Positions 1 through 10,500 of a stretch of 64,000 nt of DNA are shown in pieces; within the stretch, counting starts at the first letter, position 1; every line of letters begins with the position of its first letter. The notes below the pieces were generated by a model, which did no database searches, was not told the DNA's origin, and worked only from the letters and a program-made list of their open reading frames with translations. The DNA is from JAXHMB01 sp034521755 (GTDB taxonomy: Bacteria > Bacteroidota > Rhodothermia > Balneolales > Balneolaceae). Location of the stretch: contig JAXHMB010000003.1 in assembly GCA_034521755.1 (NCBI GenBank), positions 817,183-881,182 on the forward strand. Direction: 5' to 3'. Position numbers and translations under genes: made by a program.

Positions 1-2
1 CT

Positions 3-674
3 TCATCAGGCCAGGTAGCTTATGAAATTGCCAATCTCATCGGCTATGAAACCCATGTTTACCTGCCACTGCAAGAATGGAGAAATGTTAATGTAGGTCA
101 ATCCGTAACGTTCAGAGTATCAAATGAGGATGATATTTCTGCACGCGGACGAGTAGCGAGGATCAGTCCCCGAATTGATCCAACCACCGGATTGGGTGAA
201 GTCGTTATTGCACTTAACGAGAAGGATGATTCTATATACCAGGGAGTTTTGGTTGAAGCTGTAATTAATGTAGAAACACATAATAACGCGATTGTTGTAC
301 CTCGATCGGCCCTTGTTGAAAATGTACAAACATTAATTGAACCCGAATCTAACACTATTCAACTCACCCGCACGTATTCTGTTTTTGTAGTTCAAGATGA
401 TTCATTGGCTATTAAGAGAGATCTTCGACTGGGCATTGAACAAGGTGATCAGGTTGAAATTTTGGCTGGGCTTAATGCCGGAGAAAAGATTGTTGTAACC
501 GGACAAAATGGACTTAATGACAGCACAAAAGTTAAGATAGCCGGAGGCAATCCTTTTCAGCAAAATCAATCTGTTCCAATTGAAGATGCCCAAAACCTGA
601 ATGAAGAACAGCGAAAAAACCGCCAGCAGGTCGATAGCGACACAAGCTCAACAAATTCAAACAGTAGTAATTAA
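3..674 (+). CDS. RND efflux periplasmic adaptor subunit (MFP), 5'-truncated by window edge
   Basis: The reading frame is open from base 3 to the TAA at 672-674, so only the C-terminal part (about 223 residues) is inside the window. The visible part has beta-barrel sequence including GRVARISPRIDPTTGLGEV, the usual adaptor region in membrane-fusion proteins, then a membrane-proximal domain with VVPRSALVE and LNAGEKIVVTGQNGL, then a Gln/Asn/Ser-rich tail. These proteins are periplasmic and link an inner-membrane RND pump to a TolC-like channel. It is followed 8 nt later by two RND permeases, so it is the likely shared adaptor. No TolC-type gene lies inside the window; it may be upstream. Substrate unknown. 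Confidence 0.9.
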   Translation, partial: SSGQVAYEIANLIGYETHVYLPLQEWRNVNVGQSVTFRVSNEDDISARGRVARISPRIDPTTGLGEVVIALNEKDDSIYQGVLVEAVINVETHNNAIVVPRSALVENVQTLIEPESNTIQLTRTYSVFVVQDDSLAIKRDLRLGIEQGDQVEILAGLNAGEKIVVTGQNGLNDSTKVKIAGGNPFQQNQSVPIEDAQNLNEEQRKNRQQVDSDTSSTNSNSSN

Positions 675-682
675 TAGGTTTT

Positions 683-3600
683 ATGAAAGCATTAGCAAGA
701 AAAGCTGTTGAGCGTCCGGTAACCTTTTTTATGACCAGCCTTATCGTTATAGGCTTTGGTCTATTTGGCTTATCCAACCTGCGATTAAATCTATATCCTG
801 ATGTCAACTTTCCTACCGTAACAATTTATACGACCTATGAAGGCGTAGCTCCCGAAGATATGGAAACCCTTATTACGCGTCCCATCGAAGAAGCAGTGGG
901 AAGCATCAGTGGTGTTCGAAGAGTTCGTTCTCTTTCGAGCCAGGGATCTTCAGTAGTTAAACTCAATTTTAACTGGGGAACAGATCTTTATATAGCAGAA
1001 TCTGATGTGCGCAAAGAACTTGATTTTGTACGTCGCCAGGTTCCTGATGATGCTGAACAACCGATCGTGTTTTCCTACGATCCCAATCAAGAACCCATTG
1101 TAGTACTTACGCTAACTTCTGATATCAGAAGCCCCCGTGAGCTCAGAACTATTGCCAAACAGCAAGTTGAACAACGACTGGAACGAATTCCGGGCATTGC
1201 CTCAAGCGAAACTTCCGGAGGATATGAACGGCAAATCAACATCCAAATCAGCAATAGCCAGATACGCTCGTATGGGCTAAGCATTTCTACTATTGCCAGT
1301 AAGCTGCAACAGGAGAACATTCAGGTTCCGGCGGGTGAGCTTATTGAAGGGCAAACTATTTATTCGCTTCGTACTATTGGAGAATTCCAAAATGTGGACC
1401 AAATCCGTAATACGATTATTGCTGTTCGTAATGGGCAGCCCATAAAACTCGAAGACGTTGCTGAAGTAGAAGATGGTGTTGCCCAGCCTATCGGCAACGT
1501 ACATATTGACGGAAAAGATGGCGTCATTATTAACGTGTATCGGCAGAGTGATACCAATGTAGTAACAGCAGCTAATCAAGTAATCAACAGCCTTGGTGGT
1601 TTTGATGATATTCTGCCAAAAGATGTCAACGTTGATGTGCTCACCAACAAGGCAGAATTTATTAAAATGTCTATAGACAACCTACTGATGACCGGGCTGC
1701 AGGCTGTAATACTGGTTGTTTTAATTCTGCTGGCATTTTTGAGGAGTGGGCGCTCTGCTCTCATCATTGCTATCTCCATCCCCATATCAATCATTGCCAC
1801 ATTCAGTATTATGGACTGGGCCGAACTCAGCATGAACATCATTTCGCTGTCCGGGCTTACCCTTGCTGTGGGTATGGTGGTTGATGATGCCGTGGTAGTA
1901 CTTGAAAATATTTTCCGTTTTCGTGAGGAGGGACACGATAGTGAAACAGCAGCCATCAATGGCGCTCAAGAGGTAGCCGTACCGGTAGTAATTTCTACGC
2001 TCACAACACTTGTGGTATTCATCCCAATTTTATTTGTGCCGGGAATAGCAGGTTTTCTGTTCCGTGACTTGGCACTGACCATCTCTTTCGCGCTCTCGGT
2101 TTCATCTATTGTAGCACTGACTATAATACCTATGATGAGTTCTCAAATTCTTGGCGGCATTACCAATAAAGATGCTTCTAAATCTTACCTGGGCCAGATG
2201 CTGGAATGGAGTCGAGGCAACGTATGGAAACGCATCGTAGCATCTCCACTTATACTAACTGGCGCACTTATCTATCCTATTGTTTGGTTATTCAAATTCT
2301 TAGGGAAAACACTTGGATCATTCTTTGGAAACACCATAGGACCTGCTCTTACACGATTCCTCGACAGCATTGAAAATTCTTACCAACGTACGCTGGACTC
2401 ACTTATTGACCGGAGCGGGTTGGTAGTTATTTCAGCCTTTTTTCTGTTCTTAATTACCCTTCCGCTGTTCTACACACTTGGCGGTGAGTTCTTTCCCAGA
2501 GTTGATGAAAATGCCTTCACCCTTGACGTGCAAAGAGAACCGGGTGTCAGCATCTTTGAGCTTGAGCGATCTATTTCGCAGATAGAAAAAATTATTGGTG
2601 AAGAAGTTCCCGAAGCACGGCTGGTTGTTTCTGACTTTGGAGACAAAGAAGGCATTGAAGGCGCCGACAATCCCGGTGGTTACCAAGGCACCGTTCGCAT
2701 TGAATTGGTTCCCCAAGAGCAGCGCTCACGATCCCAGGCTGAAATTACCTCTTCTTTATTAGAAGAGCTGGAGTCCGTTCCCGGAACAGAGATCAAAGAA
2801 GTGCGCGAAGATCCACTCAGTCCTGATGGAGAAAATGGACTGATTGTACAAATCTTTGGCTATGATCCAGATACTAAACAAGAGCTTTCAAATGCAGTAA
2901 AAGATCGGCTTCGTGACATTGATGGCATCATTAATGTATTCAGTTCTGCAGATGAAGGACGTCCCGAATTAAGAGTCACGATGGACCGCGAGCGTATTTC
3001 AAGGCTGGGCATGTCTACCTCGCAAGTAGCTACTGCTTTAAGTAATGCGGTAAAAGGTAACCTTGCTACTACCTACGTTGATCAAGGAGTTGAATTTGAA
3101 GTTCTGGTTCAGCTAAAACCAACCGATAAATCTACCACAACAGATCTCAATAACCTTCAGGTTGAAACACCTGACGGTGAATATGTACCGCTTGGAAGCC
3201 TAGCAAAGATTGAAAGATACAGGGGCCCGACCAATATTGTGCGTATTAATCAGGAACGTGTTACTGAAATTACGGCTGAGCTTTCTGATATTGACCTAGG
3301 AACTGCTTCCACAAGAACAAGGGCATCATTAAATGAAATTCAGTGGCCGGAAGGATATCGATACGAAATCGGTGGAACGGCTGAAGATCAGGCTCGCTCT
3401 TTCAATTACCTGATGATTGCCTTCATGATAGCAGGCATCTTAACCTATATGGTAATGGCTTCACAGTTTGAAAGCTTGGTTGAACCTTTTATCATCCTTC
3501 TAACCATACCGCTGGCCTTAACGGGAGTGCTACTCATGCTCTGGGCTACCGGAACTTCAATCAGCGTTACTTCCATGGTGGGGCTTATTCTACTAACAGG

Positions 3601-3958
3601 TATTGTAGTAAATAACGGAATTGTAATGATCGACTACATAAAGATATTGCAAGCCCGTGACTTTAGCCGTGCAGAAGCTATTGTTGAAGGTGCAACACGA
3701 AGATTGCGCCCCATTCTTATGACCGCTTTTACGACCATATTATCAATGGTTCCTCTGGCACTTGAGTTGGGTTCCGGTTCAGAAACATGGAGTCCTATGG
3801 CACGAACTGTTATTGGCGGACTTACTGTTTCAACTATTTTAATGCTTTTTGTCGTACCCTGTATGTACAATATTATCAATTCACTTGTTGAAAAACTAGG
3901 TTTTGATGCAGTGCATAAAGAAGATCCAATTGCTAATCCTAAACTGGCTGAGGCATAA
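683..3958 (+). CDS. RND efflux transporter permease, first of a tandem pair
   Basis: 1091 residues, the usual length for AcrB/MdtB-type inner-membrane pumps. It starts with a cytoplasmic stretch and TM1 (about residues 14-32), followed by a periplasmic porter domain with LYPDVNFPTVTIYTTYEGVA. TM4 carries VDDAVVVLEN with the paired aspartates D401 and D402 that relay protons in AcrB. TM10 has GIVVNNGIVMIDY, so the lysine found in AcrB TM10 is replaced by Asn. A second duplicated half (FFPRVDENAF onward) completes the 12-TM architecture. It begins 8 nt after the adaptor gene and ends 2 nt before the next permease, so the three are one operon. Substrate cannot be read from sequence. Confidence 0.93.
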   Translation: MKALARKAVERPVTFFMTSLIVIGFGLFGLSNLRLNLYPDVNFPTVTIYTTYEGVAPEDMETLITRPIEEAVGSISGVRRVRSLSSQGSSVVKLNFNWGTDLYIAESDVRKELDFVRRQVPDDAEQPIVFSYDPNQEPIVVLTLTSDIRSPRELRTIAKQQVEQRLERIPGIASSETSGGYERQINIQISNSQIRSYGLSISTIASKLQQENIQVPAGELIEGQTIYSLRTIGEFQNVDQIRNTIIAVRNGQPIKLEDVAEVEDGVAQPIGNVHIDGKDGVIINVYRQSDTNVVTAANQVINSLGGFDDILPKDVNVDVLTNKAEFIKMSIDNLLMTGLQAVILVVLILLAFLRSGRSALIIAISIPISIIATFSIMDWAELSMNIISLSGLTLAVGMVVDDAVVVLENIFRFREEGHDSETAAINGAQEVAVPVVISTLTTLVVFIPILFVPGIAGFLFRDLALTISFALSVSSIVALTIIPMMSSQILGGITNKDASKSYLGQMLEWSRGNVWKRIVASPLILTGALIYPIVWLFKFLGKTLGSFFGNTIGPALTRFLDSIENSYQRTLDSLIDRSGLVVISAFFLFLITLPLFYTLGGEFFPRVDENAFTLDVQREPGVSIFELERSISQIEKIIGEEVPEARLVVSDFGDKEGIEGADNPGGYQGTVRIELVPQEQRSRSQAEITSSLLEELESVPGTEIKEVREDPLSPDGENGLIVQIFGYDPDTKQELSNAVKDRLRDIDGIINVFSSADEGRPELRVTMDRERISRLGMSTSQVATALSNAVKGNLATTYVDQGVEFEVLVQLKPTDKSTTTDLNNLQVETPDGEYVPLGSLAKIERYRGPTNIVRINQERVTEITAELSDIDLGTASTRTRASLNEIQWPEGYRYEIGGTAEDQARSFNYLMIAFMIAGILTYMVMASQFESLVEPFIILLTIPLALTGVLLMLWATGTSISVTSMVGLILLTGIVVNNGIVMIDYIKILQARDFSRAEAIVEGATRRLRPILMTAFTTILSMVPLALELGSGSETWSPMARTVIGGLTVSTILMLFVVPCMYNIINSLVEKLGFDAVHKEDPIANPKLAEA

Positions 3959-3960
3959 TT

Positions 3961-6900
3961 ATGAAAAAGTTCAGCATTGCCGGGAAAGTACTAAAGCGAC
4001 CCATTACGGTAATTATGATTACCCTTATCGTAATCGGGTTTGGTGCATTTTCACTCTCAAATTTAAAGGTGACGCTCTATCCTTCATTGAACATTCCCAT
4101 TCTTGCTATTTCTAGTGGATATGGCAATGTGGCACCGGAAGATATTTCCCGCCTCATTGTGGAACCTATTGAAGGAGCGGTTTCTTCTATTGAAGGCATT
4201 GAAACCATGGATGCCAACATCAGCAAGGGAAGTGCGTTTATAATTTTAAGACTTAAAAGTGGCATAAATATTCGCAATACTGAACTTAAGGTTAGGGAAT
4301 CCCTTGGAAGGATAAGGAATGAGCTGCCAACCGAAGCTTCCGAGCCCGTTATCTTCCAGTTTGATCCGGAAAGCAGGCCTATCATGCGTCTTAGCCTGGA
4401 AGCAGAAAACAAAGGATTGGATGAACTGCGCAGGCTCGGGCTGGAGTTTATTGAACCCCGAATAGAACGGCTGCCCGGCGTTGCCTCTGCAGAGACGCGT
4501 GGGGGTTTAGAGCGCAAGATATTTGTAAATGTAGATCCCATGTCCCTTGCCCAGCATAAGCTGGTGCCATCAGAGATTGAATCCGCATTACGCAGCAATA
4601 ATGTGGAAACGCCTATTGGCAACATCATTGCAGGCAAAGACAGTTACAGTATCAGGGCTCAATCAATGTATAAAAACGTTGATGAAATCAGGCAGACCAT
4701 TATTAAACGTTCTGAGAATGGAGTACCCATTCGCATCCGTGATGTTGCACAGGTAGAAGACAGTTTTGCAGAAATTTCTACCATGGTAGAAATAAATGGT
4801 AAAAACAGTGTATCGGTTGATGTGCAAAAAAAATCGGATGCCAATACCCTTGATGTTACCAATGCTGTAGTAGGCCAACTTTCAAACATTAACGCAAATC
4901 TGCCGGCAGGTGTAACACTCGATGTGCTAACCAATGATGGTGACAACGTTGAGAATTCTATTTCCAATCTCACTCAATCTGCTATTGCTGCCCTTGTAGT
5001 TGTAATTATCGTACTGCTCATCTTTATGGGTGGATGGCGTATTTCACTGGTAGTCGCTGCCACTATTCCAGTTTCGGTAACAGCCAGCTTTGCAGCATTA
5101 TATGCGGCAGGACTTACACTGAATATCTTAACGATTACAGCCCTTGCCCTGGCTATTGGACTTCTGGTTGATAATGCCATTGTAGTATCTGAAAGTATTG
5201 CCCGAAAGCTGGAAGAGGATGTCCCTAAATTCCAGGCTGCATTGGAAGGTACCAACGAGGTGATCGGTGCACTTCTTGGCGCAACACTTACTACACTCGG
5301 TGTCTTCGTTCCCATTATTGGCTTATCAGGAATACAAGCACAGTTTTTCGTAGAATTTGCCATTACTATAAGTATTGCCATTGCCATCTCATTTTTGGCT
5401 TCAATTATATTAGTTCCTGTTCTTGCCTTGCTGCTATTAAACAAAGAAGAATTTGATCGCAAAGCTGCTTCATTCACTGCTATTCATAAACTGGAAAAAT
5501 GGTATGTCCGCACACTTCGATGGGTCATGTTTAAAAAGTGGGTTGTGTTAATATTCGTAGCCGGTATTATCGGAGGCTCATATTTCATTTACCAAAACCT
5601 TGATTCTGCATTTTTTACACAATCTGACTCAGGCTCTGTTTCGGTGAGTATTGAGCTGCCAACCGGCACAAAACTAGTTAAAACAGCTCAAACAATCCGT
5701 GACTTCAGTAAAAAAGTACAGGGCATGGATGAAGTTAAAACAGTTATTGCGCAGTTTGGTCAAAGAGGCTGGTCATCTCAAACCAACCTGGGAGAACTTG
5801 ATATAACACTGGTTGACCAAAGTAAACGTGATGTTAGCACAACAGCCTTTTCACTACGTCTTCGCAGAGAACTTCAGGCTCCCGGTGTTGAAGTAAATGT
5901 ACGTGGTGGAGGCGGAGGTGGCTTCGGTGGTTTTGGCGGCGGTGGAATTCGATTGAGTCTTATCGGCCCTGAAATTGAAGTGCTTCAAGCTATATCAGAT
6001 AAAATAGAATCTGTCCTCATGCAAAGTCCCAATGTCATCTCTGTTGATAACGGACGCACCGATCCTACCCCAGAGCTCCAGTATATTGTAGATCGTCAGC
6101 GCATTAGTCGTATGGGGAGTTCTTTGAGTCAGGTTGCCAATTCCTTGAAAACCCAAGCCCAGGGAACACGGGTGGGCTTCTTCAGAGAAAAGGGCCGTGA
6201 AGTACCTATTGAAGTACGGGTATCTAAATCGGCAGTAAAAAGCCGTGAAGATCTATTCGATCTTGAACTGATACAGGTAAATGGACAACGAGTACCTGTT
6301 GCTGCATTAGGTAAATTTGAAAGCGTGCAGGGCGTAAGCAACATCAGCAGAAGAGATCGTGAAACCGTACTTGATGTAAATGTAGAAATTGACGGTAATG
6401 CCAATGAGTTTCGCCAGAAAATTATTCAAGTCATCCAGGAAGAAGTCGTACTTCCGGATGGTTACCGTTATGAATTTACCGGAACAACCCGCGATGCCGA
6501 TGAAGGAACCAATGAAGTGCTTTGGGCTTTATTTGCCGCACTCATGCTTACCTATATGATTATGGCCTCACTGTTCGAAAACTTTAGAGACCCATTTGTC
6601 ATATTCTTTACGATCCCACTGGCCTTTTTTGGCGCCCTCGCGGGGTTACTGATTTTCAATACAGCACTGAGTGCCACTGCCTTTATTGGCATGTTTATGC
6701 TGGTAGGCATTATTGTAAATAATGGTATTGTTCTGGTAGACTACATGCACCTTTACACCAAAAACAACGAGTTTTCAGACTCACTGTTTAATAATGTATT
6801 GGAAGCCTGCAAACGGAGAATGCGCCCCATTCTTCTGACAGCCTTAACGACCATCTGCTCCATGATTCCATTAGCCATAGGCATTGGAACCGGATCAGAA

Positions 6901-7038
6901 ATATGGACCCCTCTGGCTCGTGCTGTGATCGGCGGGCTCTTCTTTGGCTCAGTGTTGACACTTTACGTAGTACCTGCATTTGTGATGGGTATCAGTAAAA
7001 CCCGCAGACTGGCTATTAAAGAAGAAGTGGAGAAATAA
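3961..7038 (+). CDS. RND efflux transporter permease, second of a tandem pair
   Basis: 1025 residues, a paralogue of the upstream permease starting 2 nt after its stop. It has the same 12-TM, two-repeat RND layout. In TM4 the motif reads VDNAIVVSES, so the second aspartate of the proton-relay pair is Asn (D404, N405), unlike the upstream copy. TM10 has GIIVNNGIVLVDY. The periplasmic porter region holds a glycine-rich run at residues 649-662 (GGGGGGFGGFGGGG) between LRRELQAPGVEVNVR and IRLSLIGPEIE. Tandem permeases with one adaptor resemble the MdtABC arrangement, in which two different permeases form one trimer. A heterotrimeric pump is inference. Confidence 0.92.
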   Translation: MKKFSIAGKVLKRPITVIMITLIVIGFGAFSLSNLKVTLYPSLNIPILAISSGYGNVAPEDISRLIVEPIEGAVSSIEGIETMDANISKGSAFIILRLKSGINIRNTELKVRESLGRIRNELPTEASEPVIFQFDPESRPIMRLSLEAENKGLDELRRLGLEFIEPRIERLPGVASAETRGGLERKIFVNVDPMSLAQHKLVPSEIESALRSNNVETPIGNIIAGKDSYSIRAQSMYKNVDEIRQTIIKRSENGVPIRIRDVAQVEDSFAEISTMVEINGKNSVSVDVQKKSDANTLDVTNAVVGQLSNINANLPAGVTLDVLTNDGDNVENSISNLTQSAIAALVVVIIVLLIFMGGWRISLVVAATIPVSVTASFAALYAAGLTLNILTITALALAIGLLVDNAIVVSESIARKLEEDVPKFQAALEGTNEVIGALLGATLTTLGVFVPIIGLSGIQAQFFVEFAITISIAIAISFLASIILVPVLALLLLNKEEFDRKAASFTAIHKLEKWYVRTLRWVMFKKWVVLIFVAGIIGGSYFIYQNLDSAFFTQSDSGSVSVSIELPTGTKLVKTAQTIRDFSKKVQGMDEVKTVIAQFGQRGWSSQTNLGELDITLVDQSKRDVSTTAFSLRLRRELQAPGVEVNVRGGGGGGFGGFGGGGIRLSLIGPEIEVLQAISDKIESVLMQSPNVISVDNGRTDPTPELQYIVDRQRISRMGSSLSQVANSLKTQAQGTRVGFFREKGREVPIEVRVSKSAVKSREDLFDLELIQVNGQRVPVAALGKFESVQGVSNISRRDRETVLDVNVEIDGNANEFRQKIIQVIQEEVVLPDGYRYEFTGTTRDADEGTNEVLWALFAALMLTYMIMASLFENFRDPFVIFFTIPLAFFGALAGLLIFNTALSATAFIGMFMLVGIIVNNGIVLVDYMHLYTKNNEFSDSLFNNVLEACKRRMRPILLTALTTICSMIPLAIGIGTGSEIWTPLARAVIGGLFFGSVLTLYVVPAFVMGISKTRRLAIKEEVEK

Positions 7039-7167
7039 GTATTTCCCTGAACTGAAATTTTTTAATAAGCGCGGGAAATTGCATATTATTACTGCAGATC
7101 GTGCGTTATATAAACGTATCATCTAAGAGTTTAACTAATTATTGTATAGAAAAGAGGAAGATTTACC

Positions 7168-7491
7168 ATGAGCAAGTCAAAAGATTTTACACTAGGATTA
7201 CTTTCAGGAGCCCTAATTGGTTCTGTTGTAGCGTTACTTTATGCCCCGGATAAAGGAAGCAATACCCGCGATATGCTTTCCTATCGATTAAGCAACTATC
7301 TCGATGAGCTAACTCATTTGATTGACAAGCTATCGGATGAAAAAGAAGCTATTTCAGAAGCGAAGAAACAGGGAGATCTGGTAGTAGAAGATGCCAAGCA
7401 AAAAGCAGAAGATCTAATTAAAGAAGCCGAAGACCTACTTGGTTCTATTGAAGAAACAAAAGCATCGGAAGTTAAAAAACAGAAATCCTGA
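7168..7491 (+). CDS. YtxH-like small membrane-anchored protein
   Basis: 107 residues. The N-terminus (FTLGLLSGALIGSVVALLYAPDKGSNTR) is the YtxH signature: a single glycine/alanine-rich membrane segment followed by YAP-x-KG. The remainder is a charged, Lys/Glu-rich predicted coiled coil. A Shine-Dalgarno-like AGAGGAAG lies about 9 nt before the ATG. YtxH proteins are often linked to general stress, but no biochemical role is established and I infer none. The gene stands alone between the RND operon and the bidirectional terminator shared with rpoC. Confidence 0.8.
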   Translation: MSKSKDFTLGLLSGALIGSVVALLYAPDKGSNTRDMLSYRLSNYLDELTHLIDKLSDEKEAISEAKKQGDLVVEDAKQKAEDLIKEAEDLLGSIEETKASEVKKQKS

Positions 7492-7517
7492 TTACTTTTT
7501 ATCTTATTGTTGAAACT

Positions 7518-7547
7518 AAAAAAGGCCTCCGATTGGAGGCCTTTTTT
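7518..7547. terminator. Bidirectional intrinsic terminator between ytxH-like gene and rpoC
   Basis: A perfect 10-bp stem (AAAGGCCTCC / GGAGGCCTTT, arms at 7521-7530 and 7535-7544) with a GATT loop is flanked by an A-run on the left and a T-run on the right. It therefore works as an intrinsic terminator on both strands. It lies 26 nt after the YtxH-like stop and 23 nt beyond the rpoC stop, so it should end both converging transcripts. Confidence 0.9.
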
Positions 7548-7570
7548 ATTAATACCATTGTCAGGAAAGA

Positions 7571-10500
7571 CTATGATTCATCCTCCTCAACATCAGCGGC
7601 TTTTTGAGCTTCTCCCTCGCCATTTTCTTCTCCGGCGCTAAGCTGCTCAAATACTTTTGCCACTTCTTCTTCGTCCTCATCAAGTTCGGTTTTAGGCCCA
7701 ACAATAAGATCCTCATACTTACGGAGACCGGTACCTGCAGGCACTTTGTGTCCTACAACTACGTTCTCTTTCAGTCCCATGAGGAAATCCTTCTTAGCTT
7801 CAACCGAAGCCTGTGTAAGAACTTTCGTAGTCTCCTGGAAAGAAGCAGCTGACAACCAGCTTTCTGTTGAAAGTGCAGCTCGTGTAATACCCAGCAATAT
7901 AGGCTTGGAAATAGCCGGTTCTGCTTCGCGGGTTTCGAGCTCGTCTTTTCCTTCTTTAATTAATTCATTATTGATTTCGCGAACTTCCCGACGGTCGAGG
8001 ATGCGTCCCTGCTTGAGCTCACTGCCTCCCGGATCGGTAACAACGAATTTGCCAATAAGCTCATCGTTCTTATTGTTCACTTCAAAGCGATCAACTTTAT
8101 CCCCTTCAAGGAACATAGTATCGCCCGGATCAGTAATTTCTACTTTCTGCATCATGGTGCGTACAATAACCTCAATGTGCTTGTCATTGATGGCTACACC
8201 CTGCAAACGGTAAACTTCCTGAATCTCGTTTACGAGGTACGACTGTACCGCGTATGGACCGAGAATATTGAGGATTTCCTCAGCAGGGATAGTACCGTCA
8301 GACAATTGCTGACCGGCTTTCACATAATCGTTTTCTTGTACAAGGATGTGCTTGGACAGTGAAATGAGATACGTCTTTTCACTCTTGCCATCCTTACTTT
8401 CAACGATTACTTCCTGTTTACCTCGTTTACGTCCGCCGAATCGTACAATACCATCAATTTCAGAGACAGCAGCAGGATCACTTGGTGAACGAGCTTCAAA
8501 GAGCTCAGTAACACGCGGCAGACCCGCTGTAATATCTTTCGATTGACCGGTAGATCGTGGAATCTTAGCCAGAACCTGGCCTGCAGAAACATCTTCTCCG
8601 TCATCCACTACAATATGAGTATCAACGGGAAGTGTTTTCTCACGAACACGATCGTCACTGCCTTTAACCATCAAAGTTGGTACCAGTGAACGATCTTTAG
8701 AATCGATAACCACTTTTTCGCGGTGACCGGTTTGAGAGTCCGTCTCTTCCGAGAACGTAATATCTTCCATGATATCCTTGTACTCGATGGTACCGTCGAT
8801 CTCAGCATAAATATTTGCATTATAAGGATCCCACTTACAGAGTGGAACTCCTTTCGGTACTTCGTCTCCTTCTTCAACAAGAAGTTCTGAACCATAAGGA
8901 ATATTATAGGTGGTAAGTACTGTATTCTCTTCATCAAGAATTTTAATTTCACCTGCACGACTAAGTACAATGTTGTGTACTTCTTCGCCATCGTCATATT
9001 CCACAACGCGTACATTTTCAAATTGTACGGTCCCTTCAAACTTCGTTTTGTGCATAGACTCTGACTCCATACGAGAAGCCGTACCACCCACGTGGAAAGT
9101 TCGAAGTGTAAGCTGTGTACCCGGCTCACCAATTGATTGTGCAGCAATAACACCTACTGCCTCACCAACCTGTACCATTGTTCCGCGTGACAGGTCACGG
9201 CCGTAGCATTTAGAGCAAACGCCCCGTTCTGTCTCGCAGGTCAGTACCGATCGGATCTCCACTTCTTCGATAGAAGTTTCAGCAATTTTCTTGGCTACTG
9301 TCTCATCAATCATCTGATTGGCTTCACAAATGTGCTCATCAGAGATTGGGTCATAAATATCATGCAGAGAAACGCGACCAAGAATACGATCTTCCAGACT
9401 CTCGATAACATCCTCGTTATCCTTGAGGGCCTTCATTTTCAGGCCGCGAAGCGTTCCACAATCAACTTCATTAATGATGATATCCTGAGAGACATCCACC
9501 AGTCGACGTGTAAGATAACCGGCATCGGCTGTTTTCAGTGCGGTATCGGCCAAACCCTTACGAGCACCGTGAGTAGAAATAAAGTATTCAAGAACCGTCA
9601 GCCCCTCTTTGAAAGAAGAAAGAATGGGATTCTCAATTACCTCATTACCTGACTGCATGGAGCTTTTCTGAGGCTTCGCCATCAATCCACGCATACCGCC
9701 AAGCTGACGAATCTGCTCTTTAGAACCACGAGCACCCGAATCAGCCATCATAAATACCGGGTTAAATCCCTCACGGTCGTTAGTCAGTTCGGTAAACAGT
9801 GTTTCAGAAACACGGTTTGTAGTGCTTGTCCATTTGTCAATAACCTGATTATAACGCTCATTATCAGTAATGAAACCCATCTCATAACGTTCGGTGATTT
9901 CAGAAACTTCATCCTGAGCTTTTTGAATCAGGTCTTTCTTTTCATCCGGAATTACAATGTCTTCCAGACTAAATGACAAACCACCGACGGTTGCTTTCTC
10001 AAAACCAAGTGATTTCATTTCATCAAGGAAATCAGCTGTTCTGGCTGTACCTACAGCAGCATGAATTTCAGCAATTACACCTCGCAGTTCTTTCTTGCCA
10101 AGCGTACGGTTTTTGAATTCGATCTCTTCGGGCAAAATCTGATTAAAGATAACCCGACCGGTTGTGGTCTTAATTATCTCATGCTCGAGTTCGCCTTCTT
10201 CATTTTCCTGAGGAATACGAACGTTGATTTTTGCATGCAGGTCAATCCGATTTTGGTCATAAGCGATCAAAACTTCATCCATGTCGGCAAAAGTTTTTCC
10301 TTCGCCTCGCTGATCGTTGGCCATTTTGGTGAGGTAGTAAATTCCCAAAACCATATCCTGTGAAGGTACCGCAATAGGTCCGCCACTGGCAGGACTTAAC
10401 AAGTTGTGAGAACCAAGCATCAGTACAGATGCTTCAAGTATCGCATCATGACTCAAAGGTAGGTGAACCGCCATCTGGTCACCATCAAAGTCGGCATTAA

